Part shown: one piece after another, positions 55,454-64,000 of the stretch
Layout of the letters: every line of letters starts with the position of its first letter
Numbering within the stretch: position 1 is the first letter of the stretch
NCBI GenBank assembly: GCA_026392465.1
Contig: JAPLCA010000036.1
Location: 60,310 to 124,309 of the forward strand
Origin: Propionibacteriales bacterium
GTDB taxonomy: Bacteria; Actinomycetota; Actinomycetes; Propionibacteriales; Nocardioidaceae
Direction: 5' to 3'
DNA length: 64,000 nt
Program-made: the position numbers and the translations under genes
Notes under the pieces: generated by a model
What the model was told of the DNA's origin: nothing
Database searches by the model: none
Seen by the model: the letters and a program-made list of their open reading frames with translations, nothing else

Positions 55454-56419
55454 ATGACGGTTCTGGTGACGGGTGCGGGCGGCTTCATCGGCGGGCATCT
55501 CGCCGCCGACCTGCTGGCACAGGGCCTGCAGGTCCGCGCGGTCGACAAGAAGCCGGTCGAGGAGTGGTACCAGGTCCACGCCGACGCCGAGAACGTCGTC
55601 GCCGACTGCTCCGACATGGGCGACGCGCACAAGATGGCCGTCGGCACCCAGGCGATCTACAACCTCGCCGCCGACATGGGCGGCATGGGCTTCATCGAGA
55701 ACAACAAGGCCGAGTGCATGCTGTCGGTGCTGACCAGCACGAACATGCTCGTCGCGGCGCGCGACGCCGGCACGGAGCAGTTCTTCTACAGCAGCTCGGC
55801 GTGCGTCTACAACGGCACCAAGCAGACCGACCCCGACGTGACCGCCCTCAAGGAGTCCGACGCCTACCCGGCGGACCCCGAGGACGGCTATGGCTGGGAG
55901 AAGCTGTTCAGCGAGCGCATGGCGCGCCACTTCCGCGAGGACTTCGGCCTGCACACCCGCGTCGCCCGCTACCACAACGTCTACGGCCCCGAGGGCACGT
56001 TCGAGGGCGGCCGCGAGAAGGCCCCCGCCGCGCTGTCGCGCAAGATCGCGTGGGCCAAGCTCACCGGCGATCACACCATCGACGTCTGGGGCGACGGCGA
56101 GCAGAGCCGCAGCTTCATGTACATCGACGACTGCGTGCGCGGCACCCAGGAGATCCTCGCCGGCGAGAACGTCGAGCCCGTCAACCTGGGCTCCTCCGAG
56201 CTCGTGACGATCAACCAGATGATCGGCATCCTCGAGGACATCGCCGGCATCACCGTGCAGAAGCAGCACGACCTGACCGCCCCGCAGGGCGTGCGCGGGC
56301 GCAACAGCGACAACACGATGTTCCACGAGCTGTACGGCTGGGAGCCGTCGATCTCCCTGCGCGACGGCCTGGAGAAGACGTACGCCTGGATCTACGACCA
56401 GCTCGCTCCGCGAGTCTGA
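55454..56419 (+). CDS. GDP-mannose 3,5-epimerase-like SDR sugar epimerase
   Basis: A 321-residue extended short-chain dehydrogenase/reductase. GAGGFIGGHL (about 7-16) is the NAD(P) site, AADMGGMGFIENNKAECM matches plant GDP-mannose 3,5-epimerase (AADMGGMGFI), and SSSACVYNG then YGWEKLFSER carry the catalytic Ser and YxxxK. GME converts GDP-D-mannose to GDP-L-galactose/L-gulose. Gmd and GDP-fucose synthase genes 6 kb away use the same precursor. Repeat element copy 3 begins within about 15 bases of its stop. Confidence 0.85.
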   Translation: MTVLVTGAGGFIGGHLAADLLAQGLQVRAVDKKPVEEWYQVHADAENVVADCSDMGDAHKMAVGTQAIYNLAADMGGMGFIENNKAECMLSVLTSTNMLVAARDAGTEQFFYSSSACVYNGTKQTDPDVTALKESDAYPADPEDGYGWEKLFSERMARHFREDFGLHTRVARYHNVYGPEGTFEGGREKAPAALSRKIAWAKLTGDHTIDVWGDGEQSRSFMYIDDCVRGTQEILAGENVEPVNLGSSELVTINQMIGILEDIAGITVQKQHDLTAPQGVRGRNSDNTMFHELYGWEPSISLRDGLEKTYAWIYDQLAPRV

Positions 56420-56432
56420 CGGGGCCGTCGGC

Positions 56433-57165
56433 GACCTGCGGGTGCGTCGGGCGGCTCCTTCTCGACCTGCGGCTGCGGTGGCGCGGGTTCTCCTTGGGGT
56501 GGGGCTGCGTTGGTTCGGCCTCTCGCTCGGGTGGGGCTGCGTCGGTGCGGCTTTGACTCGTCCTGCGCTCCGAAAGGGCCTCGACCGGGCAGCTGGGCGG
56601 GGGTCGGCTTCGGGTCTCGGGCTGCGGCCCGCGTTGGACGCAAGAATCTGCGTTCGCGCGCTGGAACTCCAAGGATGCTGCGTTTGCTACGGGATCCCGT
56701 AGCGAACGCAGAAGCGTTCGACCTCACTCGCGTGAATGCAGAATCTTGGGCGCCCTTTGGGTTGGGGTGACGAAGGATTCTTCCTTCTCGTGGAACGGTC
56801 CACGAGAAGGAAGAATCCTTGCCCCGTCTGGCCCCCGCGTCGGTGGATCTGCCACCTGAACAGCGCTCAGAAGGTGGCAGATCCACCGACGGCACGCGCG
56901 AACGCAGCATCTTGGGCCAATCGCGCACGAAGGAAGAATCTTGGGTCCCACGCGGGCCACAGCCCGAGAACCCAGACCACCTCGCGCCCAGCCGCCCGGT
57001 CGAGGCCCTTTCGGGGACCACCTCCACGAGAAGCCGCAGCAGCGCAGCCCCACCCGAGCGAGAAGCCGAACCAGCGCACCCCCAACCGAGCAGCAAGCCG
57101 CGCCCGCGCACCCCCACCCCAAGGGGAAGCCACGCCACCGCACCCCCACCCGACCAAGGGAGCCA
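56433..57165. repeat. Compound palindromic element, copy 3 (inverted)
   Basis: It occupies the 776-base gap between the epimerase gene and the Fic-like gene. Left flank units are CCTGCGGGTGCG and CCTGCGGCTGCG at 56435 and 56466, then GGGGCTGCGT at 56501 and 56533. Right flank has the reverse-complement units (GCGCACCCCC-type, about 32 bp apart). Inverted arms run from about 56570 and to about 57013. The core contains the same hairpin (56772-56820, arms 23 bp with one end mismatch), hairpin GGTGGATCTGCC...GATCCACC and eight 11-mer motifs. The core order is reversed relative to copies 1 and 2. I see no gene. Confidence 0.85.
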
Positions 57166-57195
57166 CCCCCGCGCAGCCGCAGGACAGGAAGAGCG

Positions 57196-57960
57196 TCAGC
57201 GCCGACCCTGCGCGACGGGCGACGCCTCGGCGCCGCGCGCCTGGGCCTGGGAGGCGTACTGGAGCCACTGCTGGATGCCGGTGGCGTCGCCGCGGGCGTA
57301 GGCGGTGAGGGCGGCGGCGTAGCCAGCGGGCTCCGCGGCGTGGCCGGCCTCGGGGACGACGACGGAGGCGGGGTCGACGCCCTTGACCACGAGCACGAGG
57401 CGCTCGGCGGCGCGCGCGACCATCCCGCCGTGCGCGGCGAACGCGCCCGACGTGGCCACCTCGGCGTGCACGAGGGCGGCGACGACGAGTCCGGGTGCCT
57501 CGGTGGGGCGGGCGGCGAGGCGCGCCAGCTCCGTCAGGCGGGCTGCGCCGCCGGCGTCGGCGGGGCGACCCAGCTCGTCGTCGGGCACGCTGCCCGACGC
57601 GGCCAGCGCGTGCAGCCGCGCGAGCGCCTGCAGCGGCGAGCGACCCCACACCGGGACGAGACCCAGCAGCTCGACGTTCAGGCGCACCGCCGAGCGGGCG
57701 ACCGTGTCGCCCCCGCCGCCCGCGAGCAGCTCCACGGCAGGGTCGTCGCCGTCGTCCGCGACCGGAGGCAGGTCGCTGCCCTCCAGCCGCGCCGTCGCGA
57801 CCGCACCCAGCAGGAGCGACCGGGCCGTGTCCTCCGGCGTCGTCCGACGCAGACCCCGGTCGCGCAGCAGCGCGTCGATGCCGTCGCGCGTCGCCGCGAA
57901 CGCCGAGGGCACCCCCTCGAGGGACGCCGCGGGCAGGAACGGGTCGACGGGCTCTGACAC
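57196..57960 (-). CDS. Degenerate Fic-like protein
   Basis: A 254-residue protein. ARLEGSDLP (57-65) resembles the Fic N-terminal helix (IEG), and SGAFAAHGGMVARAAERLVLVVKGVDP (171-197) aligns by eye with the Fic core HPFxxGNGRxxR followed by LVL..AGL.P. The catalytic His and GNGR are lost (AFAAHGGMVAR), so AMP transfer is unlikely. The rest is helical and Ala/Leu-rich. In other actinobacteria I recall such genes labelled oxidoreductase without basis. GTG 57960. Convergent with the epimerase gene. Confidence 0.55.
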   Translation of the reverse strand: MSEPVDPFLPAASLEGVPSAFAATRDGIDALLRDRGLRRTTPEDTARSLLLGAVATARLEGSDLPPVADDGDDPAVELLAGGGGDTVARSAVRLNVELLGLVPVWGRSPLQALARLHALAASGSVPDDELGRPADAGGAARLTELARLAARPTEAPGLVVAALVHAEVATSGAFAAHGGMVARAAERLVLVVKGVDPASVVVPEAGHAAEPAGYAAALTAYARGDATGIQQWLQYASQAQARGAEASPVAQGRR

Positions 57961-57996
57961 GCCCCGAAGCGTACCGAGCCGACGTCCGCGGACCGG

Positions 57997-58002
57997 TAGC
58001 CT
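57997..58002 (+). promoter_or_regulatory. -10 box for leaderless methyltransferase-kinase mRNA
   Basis: TAGCCT, then six bases, then GTG 58009. Confidence 0.5.
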
Positions 58003-58008
58003 GCGGGT

Positions 58009-58731
58009 GTGAGCGAGCTGTTCGACCAGGCGGCACGGTCCGCCCCCGGCACCGACGAGGCGCACGACCGCCTCGTCAAGTGGCTGGTGGGCGACCGACT
58101 CGCCTGCGTGCTGCTCCTCGAGGACTCCTCGCTCGCCTTCCGTCTCGCCGAGCAGGGGCACGAGGTCGTCGTCGCGGGCGAGGACGTGCGCACCGTCCGG
58201 TCGCCCGACGTGCTCTACGTGCGGACCGTCGGACCCCGCCTTCCGTTCGTGTCCGACGCGTTCGACGCCGTGGTCACCCCGCAGCTGGACGACGACCAGA
58301 CCGTGCTGGCCGAGCACGCCCGCGTGCTGCGCGCCGGTGGCGTGCTCTCCAGCCTCGCGCGCGACCACGACGAGACGCTGCCGTGGGTCCGACGCCTGCG
58401 CGAGGTCGCCGGCCGCCGCCCGACGCCCCCCGCGCCGGCCACCGGGACGGTCGAGGCATCCGGGCTCTTCCACCCCCGGGAGACGACGGAGCACGCCACG
58501 TGGGAGGAGCTCGACCTCCCCGCGCTGCTGCAGTACGCCCGCGAGACGGGACGTCAGCCCGTCGAGGACGCCACGCTGTCGCGGGTGCGGGAGCTGTTCG
58601 ACCAGAACACCGCACAGAGCGGCAGCCTGCGGCTGCGCCACCTGCTGCGCGGCACGCGGGCCCGCGTGCGCAAGGAGGCGCGGTCGGAGGAACCGCAGCC
58701 GCCGGACACGCTGCTGCTCGAGCTGCGGTGA
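58009..58731 (+). CDS. Class I methyltransferase-like protein
   Basis: A 240-residue protein with a Rossmann-like pattern: ACVLLLEDSSLAFRLAEQGHEVVVAGED replaces the glycine-rich motif I of SAM methyltransferases, and LPFVSDAFDAVVTPQ followed by LAEHARVLRAGGVLSSLARD matches motifs IV and V (RVLrpGG). The glycine loop is missing, so SAM binding is doubtful. The C-terminal third (FHPRETTEHATWEEL onward) is charged. It overlaps the kinase gene downstream (GTGA). Confidence 0.65.
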   Translation: MSELFDQAARSAPGTDEAHDRLVKWLVGDRLACVLLLEDSSLAFRLAEQGHEVVVAGEDVRTVRSPDVLYVRTVGPRLPFVSDAFDAVVTPQLDDDQTVLAEHARVLRAGGVLSSLARDHDETLPWVRRLREVAGRRPTPPAPATGTVEASGLFHPRETTEHATWEELDLPALLQYARETGRQPVEDATLSRVRELFDQNTAQSGSLRLRHLLRGTRARVRKEARSEEPQPPDTLLLELR

Positions 58732-59855
58732 GCCCCCTCCTCGCAGCCCTGCTCGGCGTCCTGCTGGGCGGGGTCGGCCACGCCGTGCTGCGCCGACGTC
58801 GCGTGCGGGGCACCCCGCTCGGGTCACCCGAGGAGCGCGCGACCTACGAGGCGCTGCACCGCACGGCCCTCGCGGCACCCGCCCTGCGCCAGGGCCTCGA
58901 CCGCTCCAGCGCGCTCGAGACGCTCCCCCACGTGCGCGCCCTGCTCGGCACGCCGACCGTCGGACTGACCGACACCACCGCGCACCTCGCGTGGGACGGG
59001 CCCGATGACCCCGCTGACCCGGCCCTCGCCGACGTCGTCGCCGCGACGCTGCGCACCGGCCGGACCCAGGCTGCCGGGCCGGCGGTCGCGGCTCCCCTCG
59101 TCGTCGACGAGCGGGTCATCGGCGCGCTCGTGGTGGTGGCCGAGCAGCCGTCGGCCGGGCTGCTGCGGGCGACCGCCGAGGTCGCGGCGTGGATGTCGGG
59201 CCAGCTCGAGCTGGCCGAGCTCGACAAGTCCCGCACCGCGCTGATGGCCGCCGAGCTGCGTGCGCTGCGCGCACAGATCTCCCCGCACTTCGTCTACAAC
59301 TCCCTCGGCGCGATCGCGTCGTTCGTGCGCACCGACCCCGAGCGGGCGCGCGAGCTGCTCCTGGAGTTCGCCGACTTCACGCGCTACTCCTTCCGCCAGC
59401 ACGGCGACTTCACGACCCTCGCCGAGGAGCTGCGCTCCATCGAGCGCTACCTCGTGCTCGAGAAGGCGCGCTTCGGCGACCGGCTGCGCGTGGTCACGCG
59501 GGTGGCGCCGGAGGTGCTCAACGTCCGGCTGCCGTTCCTCGCCGTCCAGCCGCTCGTGGAGAACGCCGTGCGGCACGGCTTGGAGGGCCAGCAGGGCGCC
59601 GGCACCATCACCCTCGTCGCCCTCGACGAGGGGGCCGACTGCGTCATCTCCATCGAGGACGACGGCGTCGGCAGCGACCCCGAGACGGTCCGGGCCGTCC
59701 TCTCGGGCGACACGTCGTCGGCGTCCGTCGGCCTCGCGAACGTCGACGAGCGGCTGCGCACCGTCTACGGGAACGACCGCGGCATCGTCGTGGAGACCGC
59801 TCCGGGGCTGGGGACGAAGGTCACGCTGCGCATCCCCAAGTTCGCACCCCCGTGA
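58728..59855 (+). CDS. LytS-type sensor histidine kinase
   Basis: A 375-residue kinase. One N-terminal membrane helix (about 3-20), a GAF-like domain (about 50-165), the His_kinase domain with phosphoacceptor His187 in ISPHFVYNSLGAI, and a GHKL ATPase domain with the N box LVENAVRHG (about 277-284) and DDGVGSD. LytS-type kinases normally pair with a LytTR response regulator gene next door, and none is present here; an FkbM gene follows at 55 bases. It overlaps the methyltransferase-like gene. Confidence 0.88.
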   Translation: MSPLLAALLGVLLGGVGHAVLRRRRVRGTPLGSPEERATYEALHRTALAAPALRQGLDRSSALETLPHVRALLGTPTVGLTDTTAHLAWDGPDDPADPALADVVAATLRTGRTQAAGPAVAAPLVVDERVIGALVVVAEQPSAGLLRATAEVAAWMSGQLELAELDKSRTALMAAELRALRAQISPHFVYNSLGAIASFVRTDPERARELLLEFADFTRYSFRQHGDFTTLAEELRSIERYLVLEKARFGDRLRVVTRVAPEVLNVRLPFLAVQPLVENAVRHGLEGQQGAGTITLVALDEGADCVISIEDDGVGSDPETVRAVLSGDTSSASVGLANVDERLRTVYGNDRGIVVETAPGLGTKVTLRIPKFAPP

Positions 59856-59909
59856 CCTTCGGCGTCCACGACGGTTGATGGGGTCGAAGGTCCACGTGGG
59901 AGGAGCAAC

Positions 59910-60701
59910 ATGGCAGTGCGCGGTGCGGGGTACGCGGTCCGTCGGGTGCGTCAGTCGTTCACGCACTTCCGCAACGGGCCCCAGCTGCTGCTGGCGATGG
60001 CGCGGGGCGGCGAGGTGACGTTCCGGACCCGCTCGGGCCTGACCATCCACACGCCGAACTCCCCCGGCGCGCGGTTCCCGGTCTACGAGATCACCGCCGA
60101 CGACGTGTACCGCGTCGACGAGCTGCTCGCGGGCCTGCGGCCGGACTTCGTCGCGATCGACGTCGGCGCTCACATCGGCAGCTTCTCGACGGCCGTCTGC
60201 GCCCGGGCACCCCGCGCGACCGTGCACGCGTACGAGGCGTCGCCGTCGACGGCCGCCTGGACCCGACGCAACGCCGAGGCCAACGGGTTCGCCGACCGCC
60301 TCCACGTGCACGCCGAGGCCGTCTCGGACCACCGCGGCACGCTGCGCTTCGTCGACAACGGCGAGGCCAGCGCCCACAACGGCATGACCGCGCCCGACGG
60401 CCTCGGGGGCGAGGTCGAGGTGCCGTGCGTGACGTTCGCCGACGCGCACGCCGCGGCCGGCGGACGCGTCGACCTGCTCAAGAGCGACGCGGAGGGTGCC
60501 GAGTACGGCTACATCCTCGGCAGCGACCCGGCCCTGTGGGCCGACGTGCAGCGGGTCGTCATGGAGTACCACCCCGTCGAGGGCTACTCCCTGGGCGACC
60601 TCGTCACCTACCTCGCGGGCGTCGGGCTCGACCTCGTGCGGGACGAGCCGTCGCCGGACAAGCCCGGCCTCGGGAACGCCTGGTTCGCCCGCGCCGCATG
60701 A
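59910..60701 (+). CDS. FkbM-family SAM-dependent methyltransferase B
   Basis: A 263-residue O-methyltransferase, paralogue of the one at 51543. Motif I is [21 protein letters not shown], and [21 protein letters not shown] carries the FkbM signature. The N-terminal stretch [18 protein letters not shown] is shared with the paralogue. ATG 59910 has AGGAG ten bases upstream. It heads the FkbM-GT61-gmd-fcl run; its stop overlaps the GT61 start. Confidence 0.9.
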   Translation: MAVRGAGYAVRRVRQSFTHFRNGPQLLLAMARGGEVTFRTRSGLTIHTPNSPGARFPVYEITADDVYRVDELLAGLRPDFVAIDVGAHIGSFSTAVCARAPRATVHAYEASPSTAAWTRRNAEANGFADRLHVHAEAVSDHRGTLRFVDNGEASAHNGMTAPDGLGGEVEVPCVTFADAHAAAGGRVDLLKSDAEGAEYGYILGSDPALWADVQRVVMEYHPVEGYSLGDLVTYLAGVGLDLVRDEPSPDKPGLGNAWFARAA

Positions 60702-61996
60702 CCCGGCTCCCCCCGGCTCTGATGCCGCTGTGGCCCCTGGCCAAGCGGGCCCACCGCGCCACGACCCGCGCGGTCGGCGTGGCGGCCCGTGCCGTCGGCG
60801 ACGGCGGCCCTCGGTCGGTGCCGGCACGCGTCAGCCCGACGTCGCGCGCGACGGCCGCGGCCGAGCCCGACCACGTCCGGCTGCACTCCGTCGGCTCCCC
60901 GCTCGACCTCCTGAGACCCCTCCCGGTCGGCAGGCCGGGCGGTCTGCGCTTCTGGGACGACGTGCGCGTCCTGCGCCGGCCCCCACGGTCGGTGCTCGAG
61001 GTCGAGGGCGGACGCTTGGTCGGCGAGGCGGCCGCGACGATCACGCCCGCCGGCACGCTCGACCGCGAGACGAGCCCGTACTTCGGGATCCGCCGACCCA
61101 CCGAGCACCCGGTGCACCTGCGGCTGCGCTACCCCGAGCCGGAGCACGTCGCCGGCACTGTCGTCTCGCTCGCGTCGCACGCCTCGGCGCGCAACTACTA
61201 CCACGCGCTGATGGACGCCCTGCCACGGTGGGGGCTCCTCCAGGAGCTGTTCCCCGACGAGCGCCCCGACCGCGTCGTCGTCGGGCACACCACCCGCTGG
61301 GACCGTCAGCTCGTGGCGATGGTCGGGCTCGACGCCCTGCCGCTCGTGGAGCCCAGCCACGACCTCCACCTGCGCGCCGACCGGCTCCTCGTCCCGGCGA
61401 TCGACAACCAGACGACGCTCGCGCCGCCGTGGGTCACCGCGTGGCTGCGCGCACACCTGCCGGCTCGCGAGGTCCGCGACAAGCCACGTCGGCTGTACGT
61501 CACGCGCGGCGACCGCCCGCACACCCGCCGCTACGTGCAGGAGGACGCGCTGCTGCCGCACCTGGAGCGCCAGGGCTTCGTGCGGGTCGACCCCGGCACG
61601 ATGAGCGTGCAGGAGCAGATCGACCACTTCGCCGCCGCCGAGGTCGTCGTCGCCCCCCACGGCGCCGGGCTCGTGAACCTGACGTTCGCCCCGCCCGGGG
61701 TCCGCGTGCTCGAGCTGTTCGCGCCGCGCTACCTCAACCCCGGCTACTGGGCGATCGTCGACAACGTCCCCGACTCGCGCTACCGCTACGTCGTGGCGGA
61801 GCCCGTCGACCGGCTGCGGTCCGAGCGCGCCATGCAGGGCGTCCAGGACGACGTCGACCTCCCGGCCGCCGTGGTCCTGGAGGAGCTCGAGCGGCTGCTG
61901 GCGCAGGACGAGGACGGACAGGAGGCCCCGGGTCGCACCGACGCCGGGCAGGATGGGGCCGAGCACCCTCGGTCCCCGGAGAGAGGCACCCCGTGA
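60698..61996 (+). CDS. Glycosyltransferase family 61 (DUF563) protein
   Basis: A 432-residue GT61-like protein. [19 protein letters not shown] and [34 protein letters not shown] are the characteristic stretches (NyyHw..D.lPR and PHGAGL.N). It probably adds a pentose or hexose to the exopolysaccharide. ATG 60698 overlaps the FkbM stop. The N-terminus is basic without a membrane helix. The last residues run 4 bases into gmd. Confidence 0.85.
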   Translation: MTRLPPALMPLWPLAKRAHRATTRAVGVAARAVGDGGPRSVPARVSPTSRATAAAEPDHVRLHSVGSPLDLLRPLPVGRPGGLRFWDDVRVLRRPPRSVLEVEGGRLVGEAAATITPAGTLDRETSPYFGIRRPTEHPVHLRLRYPEPEHVAGTVVSLASHASARNYYHALMDALPRWGLLQELFPDERPDRVVVGHTTRWDRQLVAMVGLDALPLVEPSHDLHLRADRLLVPAIDNQTTLAPPWVTAWLRAHLPAREVRDKPRRLYVTRGDRPHTRRYVQEDALLPHLERQGFVRVDPGTMSVQEQIDHFAAAEVVVAPHGAGLVNLTFAPPGVRVLELFAPRYLNPGYWAIVDNVPDSRYRYVVAEPVDRLRSERAMQGVQDDVDLPAAVVLEELERLLAQDEDGQEAPGRTDAGQDGAEHPRSPERGTP

Positions 61997-63024
61997 CGAA
62001 GCGCGCGCTGATCACCGGCATCACCGGTCAGGACGGGTCGTACCTGGCCGAGCTGCTGCTGGGCAAGGGCTATGAGGTCCATGGCCTGATCCGTCGGGCG
62101 TCGACGTTCAACACGTCGCGCATCGACCACCTCTACCAGGACCCGCACGTGGACGGCACGAAGCTGTTCCTGCACTACGGGGACCAGTCCGACGGGGCCC
62201 GGCTGGTGTCGTTGATGTACGAGATCGCGCCGGATGAGGTGTACAACCTCGCGGCGCAGTCGCACGTGCGGGTCTCCTTCGACGAGCCCGAGCACACCGC
62301 CGACACGACCGGCACGGGCACCGTCCGCCTGCTGGAGGCGGTGCGCGCGGCCGGGATCCGGCCGCGGTTCTACCAGGCCTCCTCCAGCGAGCTGTACGGC
62401 GCGACCCCGCCTCCGCAGGACGAGGACACGCCGTTCTACCCGCGCTCGCCGTACGCGGCGGCGAAGCTGTACTCGTACTGGATCACCAAGAACTACCGCG
62501 AGGCCTACGACATGTTCGCGGTCAACGGGATCCTGTTCAACCACGAGTCGCCCCGTCGCGGCGAGACGTTCGTGACCCGCAAGATCACCCGCGCCGTGGC
62601 CGCGATCAAGGCCGGCCGCCAGGACCTGCTCTACATGGGCAACCTCGACGCCGTGCGCGACTGGGGCTACGCCGCGGAGTACGTCGAGGGCATGTGGCGG
62701 ATGCTGCAGGCCGACGAGCCCGAGGACTTCGTGCTCGCCACCGGCGTCGGCATCACCGTCCGCGACTTCCTGCAGATCTCCTTCGAGCACGCCGGCCTGG
62801 ACTGGCAGGAGCACGTCCGCTTCGACGAGCGCTACCTGCGCCCCACCGAGGTCGACGCGCTCATCGGCGACCCCGCCAAGGCCGCGAAGAAGCTCGACTG
62901 GGTGCCCACCGTCGACGGCCGCGAGCTCGCCCGGCTGATGGTCGACGCCGACGTCGAGGCCCTCACCCACGAGGGCACCCCCTGGCACGACGAGGTGAAG
63001 CTGGCCTCCTGGGGCACCGCATGA
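61993..63024 (+). CDS. gmd: GDP-mannose 4,6-dehydratase
   Basis: A 343-residue SDR dehydratase that makes GDP-4-keto-6-deoxy-D-mannose. The NADP site is [19 protein letters not shown], the [22 protein letters not shown] block, SSSELYG and [12 protein letters not shown] (YxxxK) are all present, and [21 protein letters not shown] is diagnostic. GTG 61993 has GAGAGG upstream. The gene overlaps GDP-fucose synthase (ATGA). Confidence 0.97.
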   Translation: MTKRALITGITGQDGSYLAELLLGKGYEVHGLIRRASTFNTSRIDHLYQDPHVDGTKLFLHYGDQSDGARLVSLMYEIAPDEVYNLAAQSHVRVSFDEPEHTADTTGTGTVRLLEAVRAAGIRPRFYQASSSELYGATPPPQDEDTPFYPRSPYAAAKLYSYWITKNYREAYDMFAVNGILFNHESPRRGETFVTRKITRAVAAIKAGRQDLLYMGNLDAVRDWGYAAEYVEGMWRMLQADEPEDFVLATGVGITVRDFLQISFEHAGLDWQEHVRFDERYLRPTEVDALIGDPAKAAKKLDWVPTVDGRELARLMVDADVEALTHEGTPWHDEVKLASWGTA

Positions 63025-64000
63025 GCCTGCGCACCAGCGACGACGTCGACTTCACCCCCGGCCCCCTGGACCGCGACGCCACCTTCTACGTCGCCGGCCA
63101 CGCCGGCATGGTCGGCTCCGCGCTCGTGCGCCGCCTGCACGACGCCGGGTTCACCGACGTCGTCGGACGCACCTCCGCCGAGCTCGACCTGACCGACCGC
63201 GCCGCCGTCCACGCGTTCTTCGAGACCACCCGCCCCACCTACGTCGCGCTCGCCGCCGCCAAGGTCGGCGGCATCCTCGCCAACGACACCTACCCGGTCG
63301 ACTTCCTGAGCGTGAACCTGCAGATCCAGGTCAACGTCATGGACGCCGCCCTCGCCGCCGGCGTCCAACGCCTGGTCTTCCTCGGCTCCTCCTGCATCTA
63401 CCCCAAGCACGCACCCCAGCCGATCACCGAGGACGCCCTGCTCACCGGCCACCTCGAACCCACCAACGACGCCTACGCCATCGCCAAGATCGCCGGCATC
63501 CTGCACGTGCAGTCCGTGCGCCGCCAGCACGGCCTGCCCTGGATCTCCGCGATGCCCACCAACCTCTACGGACCGAACGACAACTTCTCCCCCACCGGCT
63601 CCCACGTCCTGCCCGCCCTCATCCGCCGCTACCACGAAGCCACCCGCGACGGCACCACCGAGGTCACCAACTGGGGCACCGGCACCCCCCGCCGCGAGCT
63701 CCTGCACGTCGACGACCTCGCCGACGCCGTCCTGCACCTCCTGGAGCACCACGACGGACCCCAGCAGGTCAACGTCGGCACCGGGACCGACGTCACCATC
63801 GCCGAGATCGCCGCCACCGTCGCCGAGGTCACCGGCTATACCGGCACCACCCACTGGGACACCACCAAACCCGACGGCACCCCCCAGAAGCTCCTCGACG
63901 TCACCCAGCTCGCCCAGGCCGGCTGGAGGGCCCGCACCACCCTGCGCGACGGCCTCGCCGCCACCTACGCCTGGTACCTCCAGAACGCCGACCACCTCCG
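63021..64000 (+). CDS. fcl: GDP-L-fucose synthase (partial, C-terminus off the right edge)
   Basis: About 326 residues are visible and the gene runs off the window, close to full length. After a 17-residue leader, [18 protein letters not shown] is the NADP site; [33 protein letters not shown] and [12 protein letters not shown] (YxxxK) carry the SDR catalytic residues. It makes GDP-L-fucose from the Gmd product. ATG 63021 overlaps the gmd stop. Third codon positions are nearly all C through this gene. Confidence 0.93.
   Translation, partial: MSLRTSDDVDFTPGPLDRDATFYVAGHAGMVGSALVRRLHDAGFTDVVGRTSAELDLTDRAAVHAFFETTRPTYVALAAAKVGGILANDTYPVDFLSVNLQIQVNVMDAALAAGVQRLVFLGSSCIYPKHAPQPITEDALLTGHLEPTNDAYAIAKIAGILHVQSVRRQHGLPWISAMPTNLYGPNDNFSPTGSHVLPALIRRYHEATRDGTTEVTNWGTGTPRRELLHVDDLADAVLHLLEHHDGPQQVNVGTGTDVTIAEIAATVAEVTGYTGTTHWDTTKPDGTPQKLLDVTQLAQAGWRARTTLRDGLAATYAWYLQNADHL

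Noticed and set aside
57196..57960. Oxidoreductase function for the Fic-like protein
   Set aside because: No Rossmann glycine motif or redox cofactor site is visible.

Overview
The window is high-GC DNA packed with genes, many sharing ATGA or GTGA start/stop overlaps. GTG starts are common, and several genes lack a Shine-Dalgarno site but have a -10 hexamer six or seven bases before the start codon. Together with a class E sortase, a BldG-like STAS protein, a TadA/TadB/TadC helicase-secretion neighbourhood, several Asp23 paralogues and an str operon, this points to an actinobacterium. Nocardioidaceae (Aeromicrobium/Nocardioides-like) is my best guess, from gene content only. The window is chromosomal. 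I see no phage, insertion sequence, CRISPR array or rRNA.

Layout. 1-3.8 kb: a minus-strand operon with a pseudouridine-5'-phosphate glycosidase, a HAD phosphatase, a uracil phosphoribosyltransferase and an EamA transporter, with a divergent MarR regulator. This set resembles the self-resistance half of the minimycin/indigoidine C-nucleoside clusters. 3.8-8.2 kb: str operon (rpsL-rpsG-fusA-tuf). 9.1-18.9 kb: fructose-bisphosphate aldolase, a CoA-disulfide-reductase-like flavoprotein, GNAT, SpoU methyltransferase, PyrE, sortase E, a DUF1501/DUF1800 pair, an aminotransferase and an Lrp regulator. 19-22.6 kb: homogentisate pathway of tyrosine breakdown (hppD-hmgA-fahA). 22.7-25.6 kb: a four-gene cassette (acyl-CoA dehydrogenase, PIG-L deacetylase, NodS-like methyltransferase, glycosyltransferase). 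25.6-30.2 kb: an Asp23/Gls24 envelope-stress supercluster with its own ECF-type sigma factor. 30.2-42.3 kb: flavodoxin-like protein, DUF4185 protein, tRNA-Thr(CGT), chorismate mutase, secreted peptidase, holB-tmk-topA and a methyltransferase. 42.3-51.3 kb: BldG-like protein, DUF1998 helicase, Tad pilus genes and a HAD-IB phosphatase. 51.5-64 kb: exopolysaccharide functions (two FkbM methyltransferases, Wzy, Wzz/BY-kinase, GDP-mannose 3,5-epimerase-like protein, GT61, Gmd, GDP-fucose synthase), interrupted by a degenerate Fic-like protein, a methyltransferase and a LytS-type kinase.

The most unusual content is non-coding. Three gaps of 0.78-0.96 kb (8197-9152, 36979-37872, 56420-57195) each hold a copy of one compound palindromic element. 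Each copy has flanking GC-rich repeats of about 31 bp that reverse orientation across the centre, long imperfect inverted arms of about 90 bp, and a core with a nearly identical 50-bp hairpin plus seven or eight copies of an 11-mer close to AACGCAGAATC. All three lie just after a stop codon and in the same orientation relative to that upstream gene. Separately, a 69-bp near-perfect palindrome sits in frame inside a methyltransferase gene (41782-41850).

All assignments come from reading the sequence and from memory of protein families. No database search was run.
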